From an uncultured Lachnospiraceae bacterium (GTDB lineage Bacteria; Bacillota; Clostridia; Lachnospirales; Lachnospiraceae): 64,000 nucleotides of DNA. The position numbers and the translations under genes were made by a program. The notes under the pieces are model-generated. The model did not search any database. It was not told the DNA's origin and saw only the letters and a program-made list of their open reading frames with translations. The stretch is from the NCBI GenBank assembly GCA_910584915.1, contig CAJUDM010000011.1, positions 1-64,000 on the forward strand. Direction: 5' to 3'. Below are positions 43,620 to 52,480 of the stretch, in pieces (the stretch's first letter is position 1; each line of letters opens with the position of its first letter).

Positions 43620-44411
43620 TTAGTCGGTATCCTGTTCGATATCATACCCGACAACTGTCATTTCCCGCAGACTATCCCTTATGATCTCCAGCATCAGCTC
43701 CACAAATTCAGCACTGTCCGATTGCTTATCCGCCATACCCAGCGCTTCATAATACTCCTTCTGCCTCGACTGGATCAATTCCTCCATCGGCAGCCAGAAA
43801 AATAATTCCTTCCATTTCCCCAGCAGAAGACTGTGCCACATCCGCCCCAGGCGACCGTTGCCGTCAGAAAAAGGATGGATGAATTCAAATTCATAATGGA
43901 ATACCGCACTCTTGATCAGTGGATGCAATTCCGACTGCCCATACCATGCAAAGAGATTGTGGATGTGCTCCGGTACAAATTTTGCCGGCGGAGCCATATG
44001 AATCAGCACCTCTCCCTCAAACACCCCCACTCCGCCGGAGCGAAACCTTCCGTTTTCCGGAATCAAGCCATGCATCATCAGTTTATGCGCTTTAAGCAGA
44101 TCAGCCACCGATAACGGATCGAGCCGCAACATCATCTCATAGGCTTCATAGGCATTCTGCACCTCTCTGATTTCATTGGGATTGCCGAGTACACGCTTGC
44201 CCTCCAATATCGCAGTCACCTGCTCCAGCGAAAGCGAATTATGTTCGATGGCGAGAGACGAATGGATCGTTCGTATACGGTTCTCCCTCCTTAAATGCGG
44301 ACTGATCATTTTTTCCTGTTGCACTGCGATTCGACCAACCTGTTCGCTGATCTCTGCAATCAACATTGTCATTTTATCCGTCACATGGAATGGCGGTTTG
44401 TATTCACTCAT
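43620..44411 (-). CDS. Fic domain protein (AMP-transferase type)
   Basis: A 263-residue protein with the Fic core HPFSDGNGRLGR near residue 190, which transfers AMP or a related group from a nucleotide to a hydroxyl. A class II inhibitory helix lies N-terminal to it: SSLAIEHNSLS fits the (S/T)xxxE(G/N)-type motif with one difference. A C-terminal extension follows. ATG 44411 is supported by GAGGAGG at 8 bases. No antitoxin partner is adjacent, so autoinhibition by the internal helix is likely. Confidence 0.9.
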   Translation of the reverse strand: MSEYKPPFHVTDKMTMLIAEISEQVGRIAVQQEKMISPHLRRENRIRTIHSSLAIEHNSLSLEQVTAILEGKRVLGNPNEIREVQNAYEAYEMMLRLDPLSVADLLKAHKLMMHGLIPENGRFRSGGVGVFEGEVLIHMAPPAKFVPEHIHNLFAWYGQSELHPLIKSAVFHYEFEFIHPFSDGNGRLGRMWHSLLLGKWKELFFWLPMEELIQSRQKEYYEALGMADKQSDSAEFVELMLEIIRDSLREMTVVGYDIEQDTD

Positions 44412-44520
44412 GGAAAGCTCCTCCTCTGATCTCTGACAGATACCCCTATTATACCACATCCTCTCCACTTCACCCAAAATCTTTTGCAAATACCCGCAAT
44501 TTATAAATATAAAATATCTC

Positions 44521-44548
44521 AAAAAACAGTCGGAATAATCCGACTGTT
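44521..44548 (-). terminator. Terminator of the LRR protein gene
   Basis: Minus-strand ACAGTCGGA (44539-44547) pairs with TCCGACTGT (44526-44534), four-base loop, then TTTTT, 24 bases after the stop. Confidence 0.9.
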
Positions 44549-44570
44549 CCTCCCTGACACTCCTTTGGGA

Positions 44571-45461
44571 CTACCTCCAAAACCGCCCGTACAACTCATC
44601 CATATTGTCCCGCGTGTAAGTCTCCCCTCCATATATGACAACAATGTCATCTCCACGGAAAGCTCTGCCCAGCACCATAACACTGTCAGGGACTTCCACA
44701 ATCCTCAGGCTCGTACAGTCGGCGAACGCATCCTTGTCGATCTCCCGCACACCCTCCGACAGCTTCACAGCCCTCAGGTTGGTGCAGCCGGCAAACGCCC
44801 TCTCTCCGATCCACTCCACGCTGCCCGGGATCGCTATGTACTCCAGGCTTACACAGTCCTGAAATGCCTTCTCCCCGATCTCCACGACACCCTCGGGAAT
44901 AACAACATCCCTCAGGCTCTCGCAGTAGATAAATGTCTCCTTCTCAATCGCCGTCACGCCGTCCGGGATCGTTATACTCTCCAGATCGGTGCAGGATGCA
45001 AAAGCCTGTTTTCTGATGACCGTCACATTCTCCGAAATATGGACGTTCTTCAGATTGCTGCAAAGACCGAAAGCGCAGACACCGATCGCCTCCACACTGT
45101 CGGGAATCGTCACGCTTTTCAAAACCCCCTGCATGGCAAAACAATTCTCCCCGATTTCCACGACATTCTTTCCCTGACAGGTTTCCGGAATGACGACCAC
45201 TTGCCCATCCCCTTTATATCTTGCCGCCATGACGCCTCCGTCTGTGTCTCGGAACACCAGATCATTGTCGGGCATACCATTCTGACCAGCCGTCTGCATG
45301 TCCGCCGTATCGACCACAGCTGCCGACAGCTCTCTATTTTTTGCCCCCGATATATCCGCACACGCCGCGATCGCCAGGATCATCAAAAGCTTCACAAATA
45401 CCGTCAGGCACTTTCTTCTCCTTTTTTCAGAGTGTTTCAACCTCCGTTTTCTGTTTTTCAT
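44571..45461 (-). CDS. Secreted or anchored leucine-rich-repeat protein (BspA/LRR_5 type)
   Basis: About 296 residues with a strongly basic N-terminus and a hydrophobic segment (about residues 20-38). Six to seven LRR_5 repeats of 22-23 residues follow from near residue 105, with the pattern SVTIPDSVEAIGVCAFGLC, NVTVIRKQAFASC and similar. Such proteins are exposed on the cell surface and bind other proteins or cells. The start is uncertain between the GTG at 45476 and ATG 45461. It is the last gene of the ECF sigma group on this strand. Confidence 0.85.
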   Translation of the reverse strand: MKNRKRRLKHSEKRRRKCLTVFVKLLMILAIAACADISGAKNRELSAAVVDTADMQTAGQNGMPDNDLVFRDTDGGVMAARYKGDGQVVVIPETCQGKNVVEIGENCFAMQGVLKSVTIPDSVEAIGVCAFGLCSNLKNVHISENVTVIRKQAFASCTDLESITIPDGVTAIEKETFIYCESLRDVVIPEGVVEIGEKAFQDCVSLEYIAIPGSVEWIGERAFAGCTNLRAVKLSEGVREIDKDAFADCTSLRIVEVPDSVMVLGRAFRGDDIVVIYGGETYTRDNMDELYGRFWR

Positions 45462-45533
45462 TTTCACATTTCCCACTTCTCCACCCCTGCAACATTGTCG
45501 CGCTGACTCCTGTCTGCACGCTCCGCTGGCACA

Positions 45534-46385
45534 TCAATGTTCATAGTAGACCGGCTCATCCCAATGTTCCCCCGGCATAAACTCATAAGCCTCCAGAATA
45601 TGCCCGTCCAGAGCGCTGACCGTACAGTGATAACTGGAGATATCTTCGAGATCCATCCCCTCACGGATCTCACAACTAAACGACATGAAGTACGCGATCT
45701 CTCCCCTGTCCTTCTCCCTGATCTCGCTCCAGTCCGCCACACATAAATCCGTATTCCAACCCTTATCCGCATCATGCATGAGCAATTCCAGACCTTCTCC
45801 TCTCTCGCCCATATCGTCCGCCATCGCCTTCCGTCCGATCTCTATAGCTTCCTCCTCGCTGATGCCGCCCGCCGCCTGCACCTTCTCCTCAAGCATGGCT
45901 CGTTCCGCGCGATCCTCCGCGTCATACTCCTCTTTTGTCTTCTGGTTTGCGCCGAGCGCTATCCGAAAGTTATAGTCGATGATCTGCAACAGCTCCTCGT
46001 CCGTGAGATCTCTGTCCGGCAGATAATACTCTCCCGTGGAGCGGATATAGCAGAGTACCCCCTCCGTCACCTCCTCCGCGCTGTCCACCTCCAGGATCAG
46101 ATCCTCCGGGTAGACTTCCTCGCTATCATAGGACTGTTTCAGCGCCTCCATGCGCTCCCTCTCCTCCTCGGAGTACGCCCTCATGATGCGGTCCCCACTC
46201 CCGCTCTCCTCCTGTTCTGCCTCAGACTCCGCAGGAATGTCCTCTGCCAACGCCTCCAGGCTCTCATACTGCCCTCCCGCCTCCGGGGCGCCGCCCTCCT
46301 CCTTCCCGCATCCGCTAAGCAGCAGAATATTCGCCGATAACAAGGCCGCAAACAACATATATATCCATTTTTTTGACCGTTTCAT
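45534..46385 (-). CDS. Lipoprotein related to the anti-sigma-like protein upstream
   Basis: A 283-residue lipoprotein: signal peptide with lipobox LLSGC (Cys near residue 26). It then has an acidic linker and two regions resembling the next protein upstream: EDLILEVDSAEEVTEGVLCYIRSTGEYYLPDRDLTDEELLQIIDY and a GGISEEEAIEIGRKAMADD segment with a PepSY-like end (SALDGHILEAYEFMPG). It probably acts on the outer membrane face. Control by the ECF sigma factor encoded two genes upstream is inferred from position. Confidence 0.75.
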   Translation of the reverse strand: MKRSKKWIYMLFAALLSANILLLSGCGKEEGGAPEAGGQYESLEALAEDIPAESEAEQEESGSGDRIMRAYSEEERERMEALKQSYDSEEVYPEDLILEVDSAEEVTEGVLCYIRSTGEYYLPDRDLTDEELLQIIDYNFRIALGANQKTKEEYDAEDRAERAMLEEKVQAAGGISEEEAIEIGRKAMADDMGERGEGLELLMHDADKGWNTDLCVADWSEIREKDRGEIAYFMSFSCEIREGMDLEDISSYHCTVSALDGHILEAYEFMPGEHWDEPVYYEH

Positions 46386-46485
46386 CCTCTTGTCTCCTGT
46401 TTTTTATTGTTGGAAAATTGTCCCGTTAAACCATAGTCAGTCGGGATGGAAGTAAATTTCCACCCCAACGTCCGCCTCTTACTTA

Positions 46486-47388
46486 CTACATCCCGCCACT
46501 ATACTCCCAGGTATACAGAATACTTCCATCCACCGCATCGATCAGATACCCACAGGTCTCATGCGTGTCTGGATTGCCAAAGCCCACATCGTACGCCACA
46601 CCCGCTTTACTCTCAACCTTTACGCCGGTCTCCGCCTCATCCGACACATCCATCAGGGTAACGCCGTTGCCGTTTCTGTCCGTCATCAGTTCCAGCGAAG
46701 CCGCCTTCTCCCCGATGTCAGCCGCCAGCTGCTTCTCCGCGATCTCGACCGCTTCCTCGCCGCTGATCCCGCCGGCTTCCCGCACAATACTCCGCTTCCG
46801 CTCTTCCTCAGCCCGGTACGCCGCCTTCTCCTCGTCCGCCACCACACCGCTGTTTATTACAGCGTACTCCATCTTATGCTGAAAATCGATGACCTGAAGC
46901 AGCTCCTCGTCCGACATCTCCCGATCCGGCAGATGGAATATCCCTGTGGACCGATCATAACAGAGCGCCCCCTCCACGACCGCATCCTCGCTGTCCACCT
47001 GAGCAATGACCCCTTCGGGGAATGTCCCGTTCTCGTATGCCTGCCAGAGTTCCTTATTCCGCTCCTTCTCCCCGGCGGAATACTCTCTGGAGAATCCGTC
47101 CGCATTCGCCTTCTGGCTCTGCACCATATCCCCGATATTCTGTATTTCCTCCCTGGGAACACTCTCCATCCTCTCCTGTATCAGACTTGATACGACCGCC
47201 CGCACCGGAAGCCCGATCACCCCCGCCGCCACTGCGACCGTCGCCGCAACCGCCGCCATCTTTTTCAGATTCCACGTCCTCCTCTTTCCCTGTTCCATCC
47301 TGTTCTGAATATTCACAATAATCTCCTCCTGCATTTCCGGTGAAATATGTATCTGTTCCATTGTCTCCTTCACATCATGTCTGCTCAT
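46486..47388 (-). CDS. Probable membrane-bound anti-sigma factor
   Basis: A 300-residue protein: a short cytoplasmic N-terminus (MSRHDVKETMEQIHISPEMQEEI), one membrane helix near residues 43-63, and an extracytoplasmic region with a PepSY-like end (CGYLIDAVDGSILYTWEYS). Its start is directly coupled to the end of the ECF sigma gene, which is the classical anti-sigma arrangement. The outer half shares clear resemblance with the lipoprotein downstream, so the two arose by duplication. The start with GGAGG in front, ATG 47388, is preferred. Confidence 0.75.
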   Translation of the reverse strand: MSRHDVKETMEQIHISPEMQEEIIVNIQNRMEQGKRRTWNLKKMAAVAATVAVAAGVIGLPVRAVVSSLIQERMESVPREEIQNIGDMVQSQKANADGFSREYSAGEKERNKELWQAYENGTFPEGVIAQVDSEDAVVEGALCYDRSTGIFHLPDREMSDEELLQVIDFQHKMEYAVINSGVVADEEKAAYRAEEERKRSIVREAGGISGEEAVEIAEKQLAADIGEKAASLELMTDRNGNGVTLMDVSDEAETGVKVESKAGVAYDVGFGNPDTHETCGYLIDAVDGSILYTWEYSGGM

Positions 47389-47861
47389 CCGCTGTATGCC
47401 TCCTTCCATGAAAACCGCATCTGCTCCCTGCCGCGCTTTAACCGCATTTTTACCGCGCCCTCCGTAATGCCCATGATACCGGCGATCTCCTTTATGCCGT
47501 ATCCCTCCACATAGTGCAGGTAAATCACGGTCTTTTGCCTGACCGGCAGCTCGAGAAGCTCCCTCAAGACCTCCTTCTGTTCCGGCGCCGCCAGAGAATT
47601 CTCCAGCTCGTCGATGCAGACCTTCGGATGCCGGATCCTGAAGCGTATCATATCACGGCTAATGTTGACTGCCACCCGGATCAGCCACGCCTTTTTGTGC
47701 TCCTCATCACAAAACTCCGGTCTCTTTTCCAGATACCGGCAAAAGGTATCCTGAATGGCGTCCTGCACATCCTGCTCGTTGCACAGTATGACGATGCAGA
47801 CCTTATAGAGCATATCGCTGTATCTCATGACCGCCTCCCTTATGTCCTTCCCGCTGTCCAT
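47385..47861 (-). CDS. ECF-type RNA polymerase sigma factor
   Basis: A 158-residue sigma-70 family protein with region 2 (DMLYKVCIVILCNEQDVQDAIQDTF...KKAWLIRVAVNISRD) and region 4 (LPVRQKTVIYLHYVEGYGIKEIAGIMGITEGAVKMRLKRGREQM). Its stop overlaps the start of the probable anti-sigma gene. AAAGGAGGTGA precedes the ATG by 4-5 bases. The targets probably include its own operon and the lipoprotein and LRR genes, but no shared promoter motif was proven. Confidence 0.92.
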   Translation of the reverse strand: MDSGKDIREAVMRYSDMLYKVCIVILCNEQDVQDAIQDTFCRYLEKRPEFCDEEHKKAWLIRVAVNISRDMIRFRIRHPKVCIDELENSLAAPEQKEVLRELLELPVRQKTVIYLHYVEGYGIKEIAGIMGITEGAVKMRLKRGREQMRFSWKEAYSG

Positions 47862-48149
47862 CTGTTCACCTCCTTTGCCTTATACACGTCCACAGAGGGG
47901 AAAAAGTAACGTCCTGAAATCATTTTATTAGAAATTTCCGTCATTTTCGTCACAAAAGGACAGAAAAAAGCCATCATCCCGCACGAAACGATACGTCGAT
48001 TGAAGCAAACAGAGAAACGATGTACGGTAATGACAAAAGGAGTTGAATCAAACCATTGGCTTTGCTGCTGTTGCTCATTATTTTTATGGGATTGTTCTTC
48101 CTGATCGGAACTCTGGGAATAGGTCCTGTTACCAATTAGTTAAACAGCA

Positions 48150-48205
48150 AACAAATAGCAATTGGCAAAAGCAGAGTAAGTATCCCACAAGCTGTTCGGA
48201 AGTCC
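48150..48205 (-). pseudogene. Relic of a second AlbA_2 gene
   Basis: About 55 bases read as GLPNSLWDTYSAFANCY on the minus strand, which matches residues in the intact AlbA_2 protein at 48730-50031, at the DNA level as well with scattered changes. Homology then stops abruptly on both sides. The relic abuts the left copy of the 319-bp direct repeat. It points to an earlier copy of the island, most of which was lost. Confidence 0.7.
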
Positions 48206-48524
48206 CCTTTCTGCACCGCCACATTAATATTTATTATATCTATAACCGGTTCAATCCTAGTCTACGTTCCAATATATTTTTATTATAAGCGAATAAAGTC
48301 AAAAACACAATAAGGAAAAGCAGGTCAACGAAGCCATTAAGCCCCGTCAGCCTGCCCTTCATACTAACTCCATATATTGTTTCTTTATTCCTTTTCAGAT
48401 AATCCCCATCATCTTCCCGATCCAATAAAGCACTCCCAACACCCAGCTTGTAAATATCCCATACAAGATCACCGGTCCCGCGATCGTAAAGATCTTACAT
48501 CCAACCCCGTAGACCTGCCCCTCT
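48206..48524. repeat. 319-bp direct repeat, left copy, with spoVAC 3' fragment
   Basis: Matches 54672-54990 over its full length, nearly all differences being in the first 60 bases. It includes the last 130 bases of spoVAC (48395-48524), the operon terminator copy (about 48308-48355) and about 190 bases beyond. The match ends abruptly at 48524, so the spoVAC piece is a non-functional fragment. The repeats bracket the defence island. Confidence 0.92.
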
Positions 48525-48536
48525 GCTTGTGTCAAG

Positions 48537-48736
48537 TTAGGACCCATTAATTTTTGAAAATTCCTTTCGCAAGCGGTATATCCTTGTCTTATTTCTTCCT
48601 ATCGCTTCAATATCATCCATCACAGAAAGTATTTCTCTCGTCCTTGCCATGCTCAAACCCAGCAGCTCTGCGATATCTCTGGTTCTTGCTGTTTCATGCC
48701 CTTGTAAATACAATCTGATTTTTTCCTGATTATTCC
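48537..48736 (-). pseudogene. Out-of-frame C-terminal winged-helix segment of the AlbA_2 gene
   Basis: An open frame of about 65 codons runs without a stop from the repeat tract to TAA at 48537-48539 on the minus strand. It encodes NNQEKIRLYLQGHETARTRD... with a helix-turn-helix (IAELLGLSMARTREIL) and a wing (AIGRNKTRIYRL). It has no start codon with an SD of its own. Removing exactly one 13-bp unit joins it to the AlbA_2 frame, so it is better seen as a switchable domain than as a dead gene. Confidence 0.8.
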
Positions 48737-50031
48737 TTGTTTTTATCGCTTGTTTTTATCGCTTGTTTTTTATCGCTTGTTTTTATCGCTTGTTTTTTCA
48801 TAAATTTTAATGTCAATGATGTTCTGTCCGGATCAAAACTTTCTGTTATGACAGGTTCCTCCCACCCCTCATCTTCCCATACATTAAAAATATTAGGTAC
48901 ACCGCTTCCCGCATGCTCACCGATATCTATCAGATTAAACAATTTCATCAAACTCTTATTTCTCGGGCCAGATTTCCCACCTCTACGCATCTGTTCTTTC
49001 CCAAGTCTTATATAGCCGGAATTCTCAAATACAATTTTATTATCCTCTTTGATTATGAGAACGCCATATTTTCCATAAAAGTCCGTATTGATAATACAGT
49101 TCGCCAATGCTTCCCTCAAAGCCCTGTGGACCGGCGTATCATCAACCCGAAAACCGCCCTCCATCCGAAACGGCACTTTGATATCTTTCGTAATCTTATT
49201 GTAAACACGAAAATAAAAGTCAAATATATTTCCTGACCATTCACCGGATGATGATTGAAGTCTGTCCGTCCATCTGATTACCGTATCGGGATTTTCCCTG
49301 TAATCTAAAAAATATTCCGGGAAATATCTCACAATATCATACTCATTTCCAAACATAAGCATTCCGGCGGCAGTGGGATGAAACCTTTTGTCTTCTTTCG
49401 AATATCCGGCAGCTCCAATCACTCTGAGATATTCATCGTCATTCAGCCTCTCAAAAGGATGCCCCGGCTTAAAAGATTTATGACTGTTGCGATAGCCTCG
49501 GACAGACTCCTGATTTAAATCCTCAATTTCAGCCTCCTCAAGCACCTCCATATCCATGGTTTCCTCTGCCTGATCCCGCAGCATTGTTTTTACCTGCAAT
49601 CTGGTGCAGTGATAATCCCCCTCCCAATTTCTACGAAAAGTTCCTCCAAACAGGTCATCATTAATGTATACCGGCTTCTGCTCCCGCTTTGCACCTGGCA
49701 CCCAGATTACCATAATCACGTCATCTGCACCAGCCACTGAGAATATTTCCACGTCATCATCTTTCAAAAGATTGATGCTCACCTTTTTACGGTTGTTAAT
49801 CGTATCCCAAAAATCCTTCTTCAATTTTGCCGCATTTTTCAGCCCGGTTGTACGCCAGTTGCCTGACTTATCCTCTTTTACTCCAAGAATAATAACGCCG
49901 CCATAGCAGTTTGCAAAAGCAGAGTAGGTATCCCACAAGCTATTCGGCAGGCCGCCTTCTGCTCTTTTAACTTCTCTGCGATTATCTTCTTTATAGGAAT
50001 CAAATTTTGCCAGTTCGAACAATTCTTCCAT
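48730..50031 (-). CDS. AlbA_2 (Schlafen-like) domain ATP-binding protein, C-terminal winged helix out of frame
   Basis: The in-frame product has 433 residues. It begins with an AlbA_2 domain: MEELFELAKFDSYKEDNRREVKRAEGG, the SAFANCYGGVIILGV strand, and a VKTMLRDQ end. A COG2865-like ATP-binding region follows (ALREALANCIINTDFYG, then RNKSLMKLFNLIDIGEHAGSGVP). The 13-bp repeats lead to an early stop at 48730. In another frame the DNA continues without a stop to 48537, encoding a winged helix (TRDIAELLGLSMARTREIL...IYRLRKEF) of the type normally found at the C-terminus of these proteins. ATG 50031 has AAAGGAG in front. Such proteins occur as regulators or effectors near defence genes. Confidence 0.85.
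   Translation of the reverse strand: MEELFELAKFDSYKEDNRREVKRAEGGLPNSLWDTYSAFANCYGGVIILGVKEDKSGNWRTTGLKNAAKLKKDFWDTINNRKKVSINLLKDDDVEIFSVAGADDVIMVIWVPGAKREQKPVYINDDLFGGTFRRNWEGDYHCTRLQVKTMLRDQAEETMDMEVLEEAEIEDLNQESVRGYRNSHKSFKPGHPFERLNDDEYLRVIGAAGYSKEDKRFHPTAAGMLMFGNEYDIVRYFPEYFLDYRENPDTVIRWTDRLQSSSGEWSGNIFDFYFRVYNKITKDIKVPFRMEGGFRVDDTPVHRALREALANCIINTDFYGKYGVLIIKEDNKIVFENSGYIRLGKEQMRRGGKSGPRNKSLMKLFNLIDIGEHAGSGVPNIFNVWEDEGWEEPVITESFDPDRTSLTLKFMKKQAIKTSDKKQAIKTSDKNKE
48737..48789 (-). repeat. 13-bp tandem repeat inside the AlbA_2 gene
   Basis: Four units of TTGTTTTTATCGC (plus strand; one is 14 bp because of an additional T) plus a partial fifth. On the minus strand they encode KKQAIKTSD-type repeats. 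Because 13 is not a multiple of three, loss or gain of a unit shifts the frame of what follows. Confidence 0.92.
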
Positions 50032-50101
50032 AGTTGCTCCTTTAAAAACTATCTTGAAATCTAAATCTGTTTCTAAAAGTTCTTGACATATCATTGGAAT
50101 G

Positions 50102-52480
50102 CTATGCGAAATCTGTTTCTAAAAGTTCACACAATTCAATCCCGCGTCCGCTTAACTTATACTTCAGTAACTTGCTAATACGGTCATCACAGGTAATGAA
50201 AAATAACTGCTCCATGGTTGCTTTTGACGTCATTTGATACTTAAGTAAATCCATGAACGCAAGCATATTTACATCATCCATACATGCAGTCAGGTCATCG
50301 ATAAAAAACACCTTCATCTTTTCACGCTCATTCCTCGCGTTGATACCTGCAAAAAAATGAGCCAACATAAAAACACTAATCTGACCATTACTTAAAACAT
50401 TGACAATATTTTTACCCTTATCATCGACTAATGAGATTCCCGCATTTTCCTGGACAATGTTGATTCCCGCACTGGAATTTAATCTTATCAGCTTATTATA
50501 GAACTTGCTAAGAGCCGGACCTACTTTTTCATACTCGTCTTTTGAAAGCTTCTCTACAACATCTCTGATTTCGTTTGCTCTCTGAAATGCAATATCTTTC
50601 AGCTCCTGAAGCTTTCCTATTTCTACATCAAGTTTCTGATTCTTCTTATTCTCCTCCTCCAGTTTCTGAGTCAAATCAGATAAAGTCTGATTTGCAAGAA
50701 TACTGTCAATAGCATTGAGCTTTGACACAAGTAAATCATATGAGAAATCCGAAACGTCAACAGATTTGGTAATAAAATTTTTCACCTTTGCAAATGTCTG
50801 TTGCACCGTCTCATTTTCGAACTGGTAACCTAAAACCGTCAAAATCTGCTGATAAGACTCTATTATTTCCTGCTCTTTGGACTCCTCTAAAAGTCCCTTC
50901 TCTACAGCAACCAATAATTTCCCCACATCTTCCGCGGTCAATTCTTCTACATTAATTGCTTTTTTGATTTTCTGTAATTTCTTAACTTCATCAAAATATG
51001 GCTGTATCTCATCCTTCAGAGTTTTCAAATCACTAATCTTATTCTTTAAGTTTTTCGTTTCTTTCTCCACTACAGCTTTTGCGCGATTAATGAGTTTCTG
51101 ATAAAGCTTTTCGATCTCTGTCTGTAACAAGGTTTTATCTACTTCTTTTTTCTTTACAGCTTCCCCGTTCTGCCTGATATACTCGTCAGCTTCCTTAAGG
51201 ATTAAATCTTCCTCCATGGTAGAAAATGAGTCTGAACCACAAACAGGACATCGGACAATACCATTCTTTTTTAAAACAGCATCCCTATGTTCAATCACCA
51301 CTTGTTTATTCGCAGAAAGAGAAGATAGCAGCTTCAGCATCTTATTATTCTTAGAAAGCAACTCAATCTCGTCAGAAAGAGCCTTCACCTTTTTCTCTTT
51401 CTCTTTAATTTCCTTCTTATCCACATCAAAATCAGATTTCGTAAAGCCATCAATTTCTAAAGCAATCACTGATTCCCCATCCTGGAAAATCGTTTCCCTC
51501 AAAAGAGACAGCCTCTCTAATTTTCTGAGCTTCGTTTCAAGAGTTGTAATTGCATCTGTATTCTTGAAAAATCCAGCTCCCACTGCACGTCGAATATTCT
51601 CTTTCTTCATCTCCCAGTAAGAAGCAATTTTTTTGATGACGGACCGCTGGATCTTCAAATTCTCATTTTCTACAAGTTTATAAATTTCTTCTTTCGCCAC
51701 TTGGTAACCGCAATTTTCCACTTCCGTTTTCTGCGCAGTTAACTCCTCTTTATTAAGATCAGCAATCTCCGTCTTCTCACCCGGATAAAAAACAGTCAAA
51801 GGATACGAAACCTGCCTTGCATCCTCACGAGCTTTCGCCAACTGCTTTTTATGGTCCTCAATTACCTCCTGCGGCACCTTCTGTTTTGTCATATCCTCAA
51901 TATAGCGATCCACATCCTCAGCAAAAAGAACCAGATTCTCCGCAATCTGCTTCTGCCCATCATAATTCGTGATAAACTCACTGAAGAAATCATTTAGGTC
52001 CTTTCTCTTTTTACTTTGTACATTAAATGACTTCTGAACGTCACAAAAATGAAAATTATAGAAACTATCTCCTACATATTCCCGGATAAATGCTTTTGCT
52101 TTCTCTTCGCTTTCATCGATTGTAACCTTAGATGACCCTGGATTTAATTCATCCTTTGTCTGCTCTCTGCAAAGAGTTGTCTCTTTTTCTCCATCAAATA
52201 ACCAAAGAACTACCCTGACCTTCGTTTTCGCTCCAGCATCTCGGTTCTTTAGGATGCCATCAGTATTCATCTTGCGATCAGTATCATTGGTGCTTCTGGT
52301 ATCAAAAGCAGTCTTTAATCTCCTGATATTGCCAGTCAGACACCACTCAATCGCATCGACCGTTGTCGTCTTTCCAATTCCATTTGCAGCTGATAGAAGT
52401 ACAACCGATTTATCCTTGAAATCAATAGTTTTATCGCGAAAGCCTCTAAAATTTATCATTCTTATCTTACGAATTATCAT
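50102..52480 (-). CDS. ABC-3C-type SMC/Rad50-like ATPase
   Basis: A 792-residue ATPase. Walker A is ANGIGKTTT near residue 35, followed by IEWCLTG. A long coiled-coil region holds a zinc-hook-like RCPVCGS near residue 413. The ABC signature is LSNGQISVFMLAHFFAG and Walker B is KVFFIDDLTACMDD. This is the ATPase expected in ABC three-component systems and resembles RecN/Rad50. ATG 52480 overlaps the stop of the middle component gene as ATGA; an upstream GTG at 52492 is less likely. It is AT-rich compared with the flanks. It likely powers DNA sensing by the encoded complex. Confidence 0.9.
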   Translation of the reverse strand: MIIRKIRMINFRGFRDKTIDFKDKSVVLLSAANGIGKTTTVDAIEWCLTGNIRRLKTAFDTRSTNDTDRKMNTDGILKNRDAGAKTKVRVVLWLFDGEKETTLCREQTKDELNPGSSKVTIDESEEKAKAFIREYVGDSFYNFHFCDVQKSFNVQSKKRKDLNDFFSEFITNYDGQKQIAENLVLFAEDVDRYIEDMTKQKVPQEVIEDHKKQLAKAREDARQVSYPLTVFYPGEKTEIADLNKEELTAQKTEVENCGYQVAKEEIYKLVENENLKIQRSVIKKIASYWEMKKENIRRAVGAGFFKNTDAITTLETKLRKLERLSLLRETIFQDGESVIALEIDGFTKSDFDVDKKEIKEKEKKVKALSDEIELLSKNNKMLKLLSSLSANKQVVIEHRDAVLKKNGIVRCPVCGSDSFSTMEEDLILKEADEYIRQNGEAVKKKEVDKTLLQTEIEKLYQKLINRAKAVVEKETKNLKNKISDLKTLKDEIQPYFDEVKKLQKIKKAINVEELTAEDVGKLLVAVEKGLLEESKEQEIIESYQQILTVLGYQFENETVQQTFAKVKNFITKSVDVSDFSYDLLVSKLNAIDSILANQTLSDLTQKLEEENKKNQKLDVEIGKLQELKDIAFQRANEIRDVVEKLSKDEYEKVGPALSKFYNKLIRLNSSAGINIVQENAGISLVDDKGKNIVNVLSNGQISVFMLAHFFAGINARNEREKMKVFFIDDLTACMDDVNMLAFMDLLKYQMTSKATMEQLFFITCDDRISKLLKYKLSGRGIELCELLETDFA

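Noticed and set aside
48043..48288. 81-codon plus-strand frame, and an overlapping short hydrophobic frame near 48056-48140
   Set aside because: The starts are TTG with poor spacing from an AAAGGAG, the frames cross the AlbA_2 relic and the repeat boundary, and no resemblance to known toxins could be shown.
48240..48425. 61-codon minus-strand frame, also at 54706-54891, as a small membrane protein gene
   Set aside because: It overlaps the spoVAC end in another frame and runs through the operon terminator, and no SD precedes its possible starts. Its presence in two copies is explained by the 319-bp repeat.
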